A DNA stretch of 64,000 nt from Bacteroidales bacterium (GTDB taxonomy: Bacteria; Bacteroidota; Bacteroidia; Bacteroidales; F082). How positions within the stretch are numbered: the first letter of the stretch is position 1; each line of letters begins with the position of its first letter. The stretch lies in contig JANQGJ010000010.1 of NCBI GenBank assembly GCA_028277395.1, positions 1 through 64,000 on the forward strand. Reading direction: 5' to 3'. A program made the translations under genes and the position numbers. Of the stretch, positions 27,848-36,584 are shown in pieces. The notes beneath the pieces are model-generated. The model was not told the DNA's origin. It worked only from the letters and a program-made list of their open reading frames with translations, and ran no database searches.

Positions 27848-28161
27848 ATCAGTATCAAATTGTCCTTGTTAACCTGGACCCGACAATTGGAAGTGAAATA
27901 AAAAAAGCAAGGCCATGTGTAATTATTTCTCCCAACGAAATGAACAAATATCTGCAAACGATAATTGTAGCCCCAATGACAACCAGATCAAGAAAATACC
28001 CAACCCGTATAGAAATAAAACACGACAACAAAATAGGCTGGATGGTTATCGATCAATTAAGAACCATTGATAAACAAAGGGTAATAAAAGTACTAGGCAG
28101 ATTATCAAAACCTGAATCCAAAGAGTTAAAATCGGTAATAAAGGAAACATTTGTGGATTAG
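27838..28161 (+). CDS. mazF: MazF/PemK-like endoribonuclease toxin
   Basis: A 107-residue toxin of the MazF/PemK/CcdB fold. It has VNLDPTIGSEIKKARPCVI (the conserved Gly-E-x-x-K-x-R-P-x-V-I region), then IIVAPMTTRS with the catalytic-site Thr, and VIDQLRTIDKQRVIKVLG. The length is typical and the sequence looks intact, so an active mRNA-cleaving toxin neutralised by the upstream antitoxin is likely. Its cleavage specificity cannot be predicted. Confidence 0.93.
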   Translation: MELNQYQIVLVNLDPTIGSEIKKARPCVIISPNEMNKYLQTIIVAPMTTRSRKYPTRIEIKHDNKIGWMVIDQLRTIDKQRVIKVLGRLSKPESKELKSVIKETFVD

Positions 28162-28605
28162 AAAAAGGAGACTGGATTTTAACGAAAGAATTCATTTGCA
28201 CCCCTTTAATGCCTCCAGTCATGCACTTCCACAGAAACCAAAAAAACCTGATCCTCCACCTCCTGCAACACACAATCGCCTCATTATCTTAATCTTACGA
28301 ATCTCCATATTGTTGCAAACTACCTGTTAATGTAGGTTTTAGCACTACACTTTCAGGGTATTGTTTGGTGTTTGATTTGTTGGTAGGTTTGGTGTGCTAT
28401 TCAATAATCTGAGTGAAGATTAAGTGTTTTTAAACGTTTGTAAATGATTAGAAACGTTAAAAATGGATAATCAGCTGATATGCAGCAAATAAATCAAATT
28501 GTAAATTTGGTGGATATAATAGAAATATACGACATTCGTATATACATACGTTACCAGCAAGGCCGAAGAACATTGTGCATAAAATGAAAAAATAAAGAAT
28601 ACAAT
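28162..28605 (+). other. Intergenic region with possible promoter and cassette-like junction
   Basis: A 444-bp gap with no supported gene. It contains TAAATTTG (28502-28509), a candidate -7 box without a clear -33 partner; a small perfect hairpin TATACGA-3 nt-TCGTATA (28527-28543); and CGTTACCAGC at 28549-28558. The GTTACC here matches the GTTACC at the right end of the attC-like structure at 31345-31350, so the two may bound one 2.8-kb cassette. Confidence 0.4.
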
Positions 28606-29403
28606 ATGTCAAATCCATTTATTGATAATTCAGAAAGGTGGTTAGCAATAGCTGAAACAGATTACTTAACTCTTTTTGTGAAAGCATGGATTCCATTTAA
28701 TGCATGGTACAGAAATAGCTATCCTGCGATTAAAACAGATAGAGAAACCATTAATAGAATTAAATCCACTCCGAATTTGTTTAGGGATAAAATTATCTCC
28801 TTACTAAATGGACGGGATTATAACAGCAGAATTTTTAGAGATAAAATTGGATTTTTGTACCATATACTTGAAGAAAATTATATTCCAAGTGCAGATAATA
28901 GAATTTCATTTGAAGAGATAACTATTGAAAGAAATCCTGACACAATAAAAATAAATCAAAAACAAGGATGGAATTATAAAACCGAATTAATTTACACTAA
29001 TCCTCCTCACAATAATTTAAATATAAATATTCTTGTAACTGGCAGAAATGGAGCAACTAAATACACACATTCTCAAAACAAATACGATGTTGATGATTTA
29101 AGAACCAACATTGAGAATTCTTCTTCTCTTAATGAAAGTCAAGTAGCAACTTTGATTAACACATATGAATTTATCAACCCTAAAAAAGCTATTAGCTTAA
29201 TATCTGATAATAGAAATGGAATTGAAGCAGCAGATATTAAATTGATAGAAGATGTAGATAAATTAGCGAAAGGAATCATTGAGATTTTATATAAACTAAG
29301 ATGTATTCTTTTTCATGGAGAACTAAATCCTAGTAAAGAGAATCAAAAAGCTTATGAACCAGCTTTTTATATATTAAAAACATTAATAACAAGTCTAAAA
29401 TAA
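28606..29403 (+). CDS. HEPN-like protein paired with DUF262 protein
   Basis: A 265-residue protein, not matched to a named family. Near the C-terminus (~232-237) it has R-C-I-L-F-H, followed by GE, inside a helical stretch (GIIEILYKLRCILFHGELNP). This is the R-x4-H signature of HEPN domains, many of which are metal-independent RNases in toxin-antitoxin and anti-phage systems. The N-terminal half (AKAWIPFNAWYRNSYP-like) is aromatic and helical. It ends 4 nt before the DUF262 gene, so the two form one operon. Its base composition is more AT-rich than the flanking core genes, consistent with transfer. An RNase role is inferred. Confidence 0.6.
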   Translation: MSNPFIDNSERWLAIAETDYLTLFVKAWIPFNAWYRNSYPAIKTDRETINRIKSTPNLFRDKIISLLNGRDYNSRIFRDKIGFLYHILEENYIPSADNRISFEEITIERNPDTIKINQKQGWNYKTELIYTNPPHNNLNINILVTGRNGATKYTHSQNKYDVDDLRTNIENSSSLNESQVATLINTYEFINPKKAISLISDNRNGIEAADIKLIEDVDKLAKGIIEILYKLRCILFHGELNPSKENQKAYEPAFYILKTLITSLK

Positions 29404-29407
29404 GAAT

Positions 29408-31213
29408 ATGTCAAATTCAGCAGCAAATAAGATAGATGCAGACGATAGAAGTCTAAGAGATATACTACAATCAAAAAAGTATTCAATTGATTTTTTTCAA
29501 CGTGAATACAAATGGCAAAGGAGGCATATCGAACAACTTCTGATAGATATTGAAGAAGCATTTACAGATAGTTACAAACTAGGTGACAAAATTCAAGATG
29601 TCTCTGGTTATAATTCATATTATATGGGACCTGTTATTTTCTATGACAAGTCAGGGACACTTTCAATAATTGATGGCCAGCAAAGATTAACTTCAATCAC
29701 GTTAATCTTAATATACATTCATAATCTTCAAAAAGATAATGAAGACGCTGAACCGATTACAGACTTAATATATTCTAGAAAACATGGTAGGACTTCTTTT
29801 AACCTAGAAGTCCCTGAGCGTTATGATATTTTAAACTCTTTATATAATGGAGATGAGGACGATTATGATATTGCAAATGAAAAAAATCTCTCAATAATTA
29901 ACACTTTTGAAAGATATCAAGATATTAAAGAGTTATTTCCTGAACACTTAAAAGGTGATAAACTTTCTCTGTTTATAGATTGGTTAAAAGAAAAACTCAC
30001 TTTTGTTGAAATAATTGCCTATTCAGACAAAAATGCATATACGATTTTTGAAACAATGAATGATAGGGGATACAATTTAACTCCTAGTGAAATGCTAAAA
30101 GGATTGCTACTTTCAAAAATTGAAAATGAGGATTATCTTGTTGAATTAAATGACATCTGGAGAGAAAAAATTTCGGAATTTCATTATTATTCTGTAGATG
30201 AAGACTTGGAGTTTTTTAGGGCTTGGTTACGTGGGCAATATGCTGATACAATGAAGAAATCATCTGCAGCAGGAACTGCAAGGGAAGATTTTGAAAAGAT
30301 AGGGACAAGTTTTCATCGCTGGGTAAAAGAGAATGCTAGTAAATTGAAACTAAAAAATGAAGAAAGTTATTTTTATTTTGTAAAAGGGGATTTTGTGTTT
30401 TATGCAGACCTTTATTTAAGAATAAAAGAGATTGAAAGATATCCAACAGGGGATTTAGAATTAGTAAATTATATTTCAAATTACTCAATAGCAACATCGT
30501 TATCTTATCCACTTTATATTTCACCGATTAAGAAATTAGATTCAGAAGAAATAATTGAATCAAAACTCAATATAATTTCCAATTTCATTGAAAGGTTTGT
30601 TGTATATAGGTCAATTAAAAGTTTGCCGATATCACAGACATCAATTAGGTATTCTTTTTTCAATAACATAATTAAAAGAGCTAGAGATTTAGAGACTCCT
30701 GAATTGATAAGTTTTCTAAATTCAGCAATTGAATATGAAGAAGCTTTTGAGCAAATTAATTATATCCAAACGTACAATTTAAATCGAAAATTCTTTAGAT
30801 ACTTAATTGCAAGAATTACCTATTATATAAATTCTATTTGCAATTTAGATATAGACTTTTATGATTTAATGTCTGCTAGAAGAAAGACAGGAAGCCTCCT
30901 TGAACCTGTTTTTGATTACGATTTAATTAATAAAGAGCCTGATTTAGAAGAGGAAAAGGATGTAGATAAGTTTTATTTTAGTATTTGTAATTACATTTTG
31001 AGAAGAAAAGATATTGACGATGAAGTTGACAGTCAGTATCATAATCTTTATTACAGACTAATTGTCACCGGAGAATTAACAGACTTTGAAAAAGACGAGT
31101 TGTCAAAAAAATATACTTTACCTTTAACATACGATTTTTCACAGAATTGGATTGAGGAAAGAAAAAAATTAATGATAGAAATTTGTAATGACATATGGAA
31201 ACCAATAGAATAA
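29408..31213 (+). CDS. DUF262-domain protein (GmrS/ParB-like NTPase fold)
   Basis: A 601-residue protein. The N-terminal DUF262 domain has YSIDFFQREYKWQRRHIEQL and the hallmark I-D-G-Q-Q-R-L-T-S (~88-96), as in GmrSD and related type IV restriction or anti-phage proteins. YTIFETMNDRGYNLTPSEMLK is also typical. I do not see the HNH/DUF1524 nuclease motif (H-x-x-P) that often completes these proteins; the C-terminal ~200 residues are helical and unassigned. This suggests that the nuclease activity is supplied by the HEPN-like partner 4 nt upstream. Its stop codon abuts the attC-like structure at 31215. Confidence 0.85.
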   Translation: MSNSAANKIDADDRSLRDILQSKKYSIDFFQREYKWQRRHIEQLLIDIEEAFTDSYKLGDKIQDVSGYNSYYMGPVIFYDKSGTLSIIDGQQRLTSITLILIYIHNLQKDNEDAEPITDLIYSRKHGRTSFNLEVPERYDILNSLYNGDEDDYDIANEKNLSIINTFERYQDIKELFPEHLKGDKLSLFIDWLKEKLTFVEIIAYSDKNAYTIFETMNDRGYNLTPSEMLKGLLLSKIENEDYLVELNDIWREKISEFHYYSVDEDLEFFRAWLRGQYADTMKKSSAAGTAREDFEKIGTSFHRWVKENASKLKLKNEESYFYFVKGDFVFYADLYLRIKEIERYPTGDLELVNYISNYSIATSLSYPLYISPIKKLDSEEIIESKLNIISNFIERFVVYRSIKSLPISQTSIRYSFFNNIIKRARDLETPELISFLNSAIEYEEAFEQINYIQTYNLNRKFFRYLIARITYYINSICNLDIDFYDLMSARRKTGSLLEPVFDYDLINKEPDLEEEKDVDKFYFSICNYILRRKDIDDEVDSQYHNLYYRLIVTGELTDFEKDELSKKYTLPLTYDFSQNWIEERKKLMIEICNDIWKPIE

Positions 31214-31214
31214 G

Positions 31215-31350
31215 CCCAGCTGGTAACAGTGTATATACAAAATGGGCGATATTGCAGTAAATTTAATGGCTGTAGCCCGATTTAAATCATCTCGGGTTGA
31301 CAAGTTTAAAGCCCGCAATCGCCCACATTTGCATATACTTGTCCGTTACC
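31215..31350. repeat. attC-like folded inverted repeat after the DUF262 gene
   Basis: Outer arms GGTAAC (31222-31227) and GTTACC (31345-31350) enclose two long complementary arms: 31231-31255 (GTATATACAAAATGGGCGAT then ATTGC) and 31315-31338 (GCAATCGCCCACATTTGCAT then ATAC). A terminal hairpin CCCGA...TCGGG sits at 31276-31296. Arm pairing is imperfect, with bulges. Single-sided bulged arms ending in GTTA-containing cores are a feature of integron attC sites, but the core differs from the GTTRRRY consensus and no integrase is present. It could also act as a terminator or belong to another repeat family. Confidence 0.5.
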
Positions 31351-31384
31351 GCCAATGCAAATAAAACAGATAAAGTTAACAGAA

Positions 31385-32212
31385 ATGAAAAAATTAATAC
31401 AGATCGCACCATTAATATTATTCCTTGCATGTGGAACAACAAATTCGAAGCAAGACAAAATTATTAGCATAAATAATGAAGAAATTAAGTATTCGGTACA
31501 TAATCCAGACTCAGACATTGCGTGCTTCTTTATACATGGATTTGGAGACAACCAACAATCCTTTCATCTATTGTATCCAATATTAGATAGCCTAAATATA
31601 AAAATGGTTATTTATGATATGCCAGGAATGGGTGAAAACATCAATAGTAGTATAGGAATGGAGCAAAATCTTAAACTTTTTTCCGAATTGTTTAAGAAAG
31701 AAAGAGCATATAGGAATATAGCGATCGGACATTCAATGGGGGGCTTGTTTATGTTATTGTCAACAATTGAAAACAACTTAAATTTTGACGAAATCATTGC
31801 TATTGAACCTTCAATTACTGAACCTGATAATAGTTTTTTTAAATACATTCAAGAACCTCCTCTCGGTGTAGGAGTTGATGCTTTTGCTAGCAAAGAAAGG
31901 AATGAGGTTGGCTATAATAAATTCTATAATAAAAGTATCAAAAACTCCAATATAACAGAACTTAAGAGACTAGCTAAAGAAGTTTATCAGTCATTTGAAA
32001 ATAGCAGGAAAAAGATAATTGATTCGGAACTTTCATTTACATATGTTTATGGCGAAGACTCAAGCGGAATTGAATATAGAAAAGGGATGAGTCGATATCC
32101 AAGTATAACTACTAAAGGATTCAAAAATGCAAAGCATTGGGTGCATTTTGATGCTATTACAGAGTTTAAGGAATTTATGATTGATAAAGTTATAACCAGA
32201 AAAACTAAATAG
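31385..32212 (+). CDS. Alpha/beta-hydrolase lipoprotein
   Basis: A 275-residue protein. The start is set at 31385 so that the protein begins with a lipoprotein signal (KKLIQIAPLILFLACG, with Cys ~17 as lipidation site); an in-frame ATG lies 30 nt upstream. The fold motifs are HGFGDNQQSF (oxyanion region), the nucleophile elbow GHSMGG, YGED near the acid position and KHWVHFD for the catalytic His. It is probably a periplasmic-facing esterase or peptidase. It starts 35 nt after the GTTACC end of the attC-like structure and ends 2 nt before the next gene. Confidence 0.8.
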   Translation: MKKLIQIAPLILFLACGTTNSKQDKIISINNEEIKYSVHNPDSDIACFFIHGFGDNQQSFHLLYPILDSLNIKMVIYDMPGMGENINSSIGMEQNLKLFSELFKKERAYRNIAIGHSMGGLFMLLSTIENNLNFDEIIAIEPSITEPDNSFFKYIQEPPLGVGVDAFASKERNEVGYNKFYNKSIKNSNITELKRLAKEVYQSFENSRKKIIDSELSFTYVYGEDSSGIEYRKGMSRYPSITTKGFKNAKHWVHFDAITEFKEFMIDKVITRKTK

Positions 32213-32214
32213 TT

Positions 32215-33552
32215 ATGGAATTTGCAAAATTAAACTCAAATCAACTCATTGGAGCAAACGCTTATTTCACTGGTTTTGATGATTTTGCACTGAAAGGAAA
32301 GCATAAAGAAAAAGTTAAACGCAAAATAGAAAGAGACTTAAAAATATTATTGCTATCTAAGAATAACGTTGTATGCGCTGCATCTCACATTGTAAATCCA
32401 ATCTCATTTGATATTATTTGGAGTAATCCTGAATTATTAACAGAGAATATGTTGAAACCAGCGTTAAGAAAGGACAAAGCTCATATTTATGATTATTTAG
32501 AAAGGTATCCTAATTACAATGCAAATGATAAATTAAATATTAAAACATTTTATCAAGATAATCTTAGGTCTGTTGTAGAATGGGAATTATCACCGAATAC
32601 AATAAACTTTATGAATATGTTATGTGAAAGCATAAACAATCCGAATTCCATTTTAATGCTGAACTTAAATGACAAACATAAGCAAAAAGCTTTATCATTA
32701 AAAGATGAGATACGTGGATTAAACTCGTTATCTAGAGAACAAATTCTTAATCTTGCTAATAATTGGAATTATCGGCAAAGAAATCATTTGCTATCATTTG
32801 TTAACTTCATATATCACTTATCTGGAGCTCAAATTGTAAATTGTGAAAGTAGTCTTCCATTTGGTAATTATGTCGATTATTCTACTCAAAACGTCGTAAA
32901 AGGCAAAGTCTACTCTGAAACACAATTATTTACAAAATTGTTTCTTGATTTGGCATTTGAATTAATATCTAAACCGACGGCAAGAATTAAATTGGATAGA
33001 TTAGATGATTTGTCGTTTCAAAACATCTCTGTAATTAGAGATAAAATAACTAAAACTGGAATATTTGAAAAATATGATCACCTAGTTAAAACTTCATCCC
33101 AACTATATTATCAAGAGTCTAATAAAACTATAGAAGATATTCGTTTTGAAGATTTTCATGGATTAGTTAAACTTATAAATGAAATTGAAAATACCTTTAC
33201 TGATGTACTTAAAAATGAGGCAGTTCTTTTTAGCCAAAAAGAATTGAGTATGGAAACTAATAAACTAACCTTCAACTTTGTTTTAAACATGATTTATCAT
33301 GTTTTATCAGCTGCAGATGTTGCCTATAATTCCTTATCAGGTATTATTTCTGCACTTCCATATTTTCGTTCGCTTATAACAAATCATCTAAATACTGCCA
33401 ATTTAGGATACGTTGAAAGTATACAGAAAATTAAAGCTAAAAATACTAATACCATTTTGAAAAAAGCATCAATAAGTAAGAATACGAGCTTCTATGATTT
33501 AATAAAGCTGATTCAAGAGGGATTACATGGGAATGAAAAAATCACTTTGTAA
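32215..33552 (+). CDS. Hypothetical protein upstream of a broken OLD-type nuclease
   Basis: A 445-residue soluble protein I do not recognise. It has no signal peptide or membrane segment. Its visible features are a basic N-terminal region (GKHKEKVKRKIERDLK, ~28-43), a central predicted helix-rich part (~150-320) and a hydrophobic helix-rich C-terminal third. It starts ATG two nt after the hydrolase stop, and the OLD-like ATPase begins 24 nt downstream, so it may have worked with that nuclease. Very AT-rich, like the neighbouring island genes. Confidence 0.6.
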   Translation: MEFAKLNSNQLIGANAYFTGFDDFALKGKHKEKVKRKIERDLKILLLSKNNVVCAASHIVNPISFDIIWSNPELLTENMLKPALRKDKAHIYDYLERYPNYNANDKLNIKTFYQDNLRSVVEWELSPNTINFMNMLCESINNPNSILMLNLNDKHKQKALSLKDEIRGLNSLSREQILNLANNWNYRQRNHLLSFVNFIYHLSGAQIVNCESSLPFGNYVDYSTQNVVKGKVYSETQLFTKLFLDLAFELISKPTARIKLDRLDDLSFQNISVIRDKITKTGIFEKYDHLVKTSSQLYYQESNKTIEDIRFEDFHGLVKLINEIENTFTDVLKNEAVLFSQKELSMETNKLTFNFVLNMIYHVLSAADVAYNSLSGIISALPYFRSLITNHLNTANLGYVESIQKIKAKNTNTILKKASISKNTSFYDLIKLIQEGLHGNEKITL

Positions 33553-33576
33553 ATTTATTATATTAATGAAAATAAT

Positions 33577-35056
33577 ATGTATTTAGAAAGATTCATAATC
33601 AAGAACTTTAGAGGTGTAAAAGACATTTCTCTAACTTTCAACAAAGGATTAAATGTCCTCATTGGTGAGAATAATGCGGGAAAAACGGCAATCATTGACG
33701 CTTTAAGAATTTGTTTAAGCTATGGAAATCAAAGGAGAGATATTTACATTTCGAGGTCTGATTTTTATATTGATAAGAATGCTATAAACGATGAAAAGAT
33801 TAATATTGAATTTCATTTACATTTCCACATAGATATTCCAGAAGAAGCTGGTTGGTTTAATGATTTACTTAGTACTCAAGAAGATGGAAGTCAGGACTTG
33901 CAGTTACATTTTCGGTATTACCTAGATGAAAATGACAGAATTAAATATCGTGTTTGGGGCGGTACAAACGAAGGACAATCAATAGCTCCTGAGGTCCTGT
34001 TTTTAATTTATCATGTTCATTTAGATGCATTAAGGGATTCCGAGCATTATTTAAGACCAATTAGAGGAAACAGGTTAGGTCAACTTTATTCAAAAATTCA
34101 AATTGACTAAGACCATGAAACAGACCAAGAGAAGAAAAGAGAATTAGCAAAAAAAGTTAGGGAAGCAGTAGATAGTGATGCAGATTGGGTTGGACACCTA
34201 GCCACAGGTAAAGAAAAAATTAATGAGCATTTAAAGGAAACAAGTTTTACTGATAAAAAGCAAGAAGTTGAAGTATCTTTCCTTCCATTTGACTTCAACA
34301 AGTTGGTTGACAATCTGAAAATTCAATTGCCAATTTATTCAGATGATTTAATAGGAGGAGACCCTTCTAAGCAAAAGCATTTTGAGCTTTATCAAAATGG
34401 ACTTGGATATAATAACCTTATATACATAGCTACAATTTTAGGTGATTTAAAGCAAAGAAAGGAATTACAAAAAGAAACCTATGTTGCTTTACTAATAGAG
34501 GAACCCGAAGCACATTTACATCCTCAATTGCAAAACCTATTTTTTAACTATTTGAATAAACTAGACACAGAACAGGGGTTTCATATCTTCATTTCATCTC
34601 ATTCTCCAACAATAACAGCTAAGTCAAATTTAAAGTCCGTAATTGTTTTGCAGAATCAAGAACATAAAATTCAAGCGCTATCTCTAATAAAATCTGGACT
34701 ATCAGATACAAACCATAAGTACCTGAGAAAATTCTTAGATGTAACTAAGTCACAACTTTTTTTCTAACGGGGCAATTTTAGTTGAGGGTATTTCTGAAGC
34801 ATTGCTTACACCAATTTTTAGCAAGATTATTGGAGATGAATATGATATTGACAAGGCTGGAATAGAATTGGTTAATATTAATGGCATTGCGTTTTCTCAC
34901 TTAGTCAACCTTTTCAATAATGATGATGAAAATAAGAACTTGATGATTCGATGTTCAATAATTACTGACGATGATACCGCAGAAGAAAATGAAGAGATTA
35001 CTTCAAGAGCAAGAACTGCAAGTGAACTTGAAAATGCTAACTCGCTTCTTCTCTAG
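33577..35056 (+). pseudogene. Degraded OLD-family ATP-dependent endonuclease
   Basis: The gene reads as an OLD-family ATPase/TOPRIM nuclease in three pieces. Piece 1 (33577-34110) has the ABC-type Walker A IGENNAGKTAIIDAL and ends at an in-frame TAA. The same frame continues with family-like sequence to 34767, including the signature-like region and LLIEEPEAHLHPQLQ (Walker B). A one-base length change in a seven-T run at 34757-34763 then shifts the frame. Reading resumes as SNGAILVEGISEALLTPIF, the start of the TOPRIM domain, with the acidic TDDD. It stops at 35056, well short of a full TOPRIM domain. A stop, a frameshift and a truncated end together argue for real decay. The T-run shift alone could be an assembly error. 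Confidence 0.85.
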
Positions 35057-35058
35057 TT

Positions 35059-35259
35059 TCATACCTTACTCCTCCCCTTCCCAACCGGATACAACTTCTT
35101 CCTGAAATCCGTTATTTCATCTTTTAGTTTTTTATTGGCACTATCAAGTAATTCGTTTTGTTGTTTCATTATGCTTAGCAAATCGTGCATTGCGTTTAGG
35201 TTATCAAGTTGGAGATGTACTATTTCTTCCAGGTCTGCTTTTGTGTATCTTCGGCTCAT
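35059..35259 (-). CDS. Small coiled-coil protein
   Basis: A 66-residue protein without a recognised family. It is mostly heptad-like helix (LEEIVHLQLDNLNAMHDLLS, then NELLDSANKKLKDEITDFRK) with a basic C-terminus. A consensus promoter lies 39 nt upstream on the minus strand (35298-35328), which supports expression. It is divergent from the HTH gene at 35398 and sits at the broken end of the OLD gene. Its role is unknown. Confidence 0.55.
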   Translation of the reverse strand: MSRRYTKADLEEIVHLQLDNLNAMHDLLSIMKQQNELLDSANKKLKDEITDFRKKLYPVGKGRSKV

Positions 35260-35297
35260 GACTTGAATAATTTTAAGTTTTCTTTAGATTTTCTATA

Positions 35298-35328
35298 CAA
35301 AAATATATACTTTCTATCTAAATTCAAA
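35298..35328 (-). promoter_or_regulatory. Consensus Bacteroidota promoter for the coiled-coil gene
   Basis: Read on the minus strand: TTTG (35328-35325), 19 nt, TATTTTTG (35305-35298). This is an exact match to TTTG-N19-TAnnTTTG, upstream of the ATG at 35259. Confidence 0.7.
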
Positions 35329-35397
35329 ACAAAACTTTCGATTATCTATATTTTCCTTTAATAGTTCTAAATTTATCATTACAAAATCAATAGTAAA

Positions 35398-35613
35398 ATG
35401 ACATCTTTAGGACTTTATCTAACCAAAAAATCAGTAAACAGGGCCATGGTTTCCAGGCGAACTGGCATCAGCCAGGCAAGATTATCCCAACTAACTCTTA
35501 ACGATTCAACAAAACTAAGGGCAAATGAATTGTATTTAATCGCTTTGGCAATTGACATTGATCCGGGTGAAATGTTTAAGGAGATTTATGGGGACTTGAA
35601 GTTATTGAATTGA
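35398..35613 (+). CDS. XRE-type helix-turn-helix regulator
   Basis: A 71-residue single-domain Cro/CI-type HTH protein: LYLTKKSVNRAMVSRRTGIS, QARLSQLTLND and ELYLIALAIDIDPGEMFKEI give the five-helix pattern. Such small regulators often control neighbouring toxin or defence genes; here the divergent coiled-coil gene or the Panacea/DUF488 gene 87 nt downstream are candidates. Complete for its class. Confidence 0.8.
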   Translation: MTSLGLYLTKKSVNRAMVSRRTGISQARLSQLTLNDSTKLRANELYLIALAIDIDPGEMFKEIYGDLKLLN

Positions 35614-35665
35614 AATAGAAATAGTAAAGGGAATAAATTTACAACCATGATCGAATTTTAACTAA

Positions 35666-35695
35666 TTTGACATAAATTTATAAAGCCTAAATTTG
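35666..35695 (+). promoter_or_regulatory. Consensus promoter that may give a leaderless mRNA
   Basis: TTTG (35666-35669), 18 nt, TAAATTTG (35688-35695) fits the Bacteroidota promoter. Its -7 box ends 4 nt before the ATG at 35700, so transcription would start at or next to the start codon, leaving no room for a ribosome binding site. Confidence 0.65.
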
Positions 35696-35699
35696 CAGA

Positions 35700-36581
35700 A
35701 TGTATTATCGTAGAAAAATAGTGTTAGCCCTATTTCAATTATGTAATGGAAATATTGAAAAAACAAGGTTACAAAAGTTACTGTTTTTATATAATGTAAG
35801 AAAGCAAAATCCTGAATATGAATTTGTTCCTTACAAATATGGTTGTTACTCCTACTCAGCGAATGCCGATTTATTAACATTAGTAAAGAAAAATTATTTA
35901 TCTGAATCTGATAATGGACTTGTTAAAATTGATTCAACGGACTACTTAAATACCCTAAAACCTAAAGATAGTGACTTATTAATTGATACTGTGGATCGTT
36001 ATGGTAATATGACGAATGAATCCTTAATACTGCATACTTATATCAATTTTCCATATTATGCAATCAACAGTACAATTGCGGAAAGATTGCTCAATGAAGA
36101 TCAATATAAAAAAGTAATAAATTCTATCCCAAGCGATAATGAAAAAACCATATTTACAATTGGTTATGAAGGAATTAGCCTTGAGTACTACTTAAATAAA
36201 CTTGTAAAAAACAATATAAAGCTATTAATTGATGTTAGGAAGAATCCGTTAAGCATGAAATATGGTTTTAGTAAAACCCTGTTAAATCGATTTTGTGAAA
36301 GTTTAGGAATAAAATATATACATATTCCTGAAGTAGGAATAAACTCAAGTCAAAGGCAAACACTGGAATGTCAGGATGATTATGACAATCTGTTTGAACG
36401 ATATAAAGAAACAACCCTAAAGGAAACATTAACCCATCAACAACAAATTCTAATTCTGTTAAATGAATATAACAGAATCGCACTTACCTGTTTTGAATCA
36501 AACATCTGTCAATGTCACAGACTACCATTAGCAGAATCTTTGAAGTCAATAGAGGTTGATTTAGTTGTTGAACATCTTTAA
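35700..36581 (+). CDS. Panacea/SocA-like domain fused to DUF488 domain
   Basis: A 293-residue protein of two parts. Residues 1-~140 resemble the Panacea/SocA-type antitoxin fold (IVLALFQLCNGNIEKTRLQK, YEFVPYKYGCYS). Residues ~143-293 are a DUF488 domain (IFTIGYEGISLEYYLNKLVK, LLIDVRKNPLS, KYIHIPEVGI, ALTCFESNICQCHR), keeping the Cys/His-containing CFE...CHR motif. DUF488 proteins occur in defence and modification loci, but their reaction is not established. The gene may be leaderless. The frameshifted gene 3 nt downstream is probably its partner. The fusion joins an antitoxin-type module to the DUF488 effector candidate in one chain. Confidence 0.75.
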   Translation: MYYRRKIVLALFQLCNGNIEKTRLQKLLFLYNVRKQNPEYEFVPYKYGCYSYSANADLLTLVKKNYLSESDNGLVKIDSTDYLNTLKPKDSDLLIDTVDRYGNMTNESLILHTYINFPYYAINSTIAERLLNEDQYKKVINSIPSDNEKTIFTIGYEGISLEYYLNKLVKNNIKLLIDVRKNPLSMKYGFSKTLLNRFCESLGIKYIHIPEVGINSSQRQTLECQDDYDNLFERYKETTLKETLTHQQQILILLNEYNRIALTCFESNICQCHRLPLAESLKSIEVDLVVEHL

Positions 36582-36584
36582 ACT

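Noticed and set aside
28046-28273. A 75-codon minus-strand gene downstream of mazF
   Set aside because: It overlaps the mazF 3' end and shows no motif or ribosome binding site.
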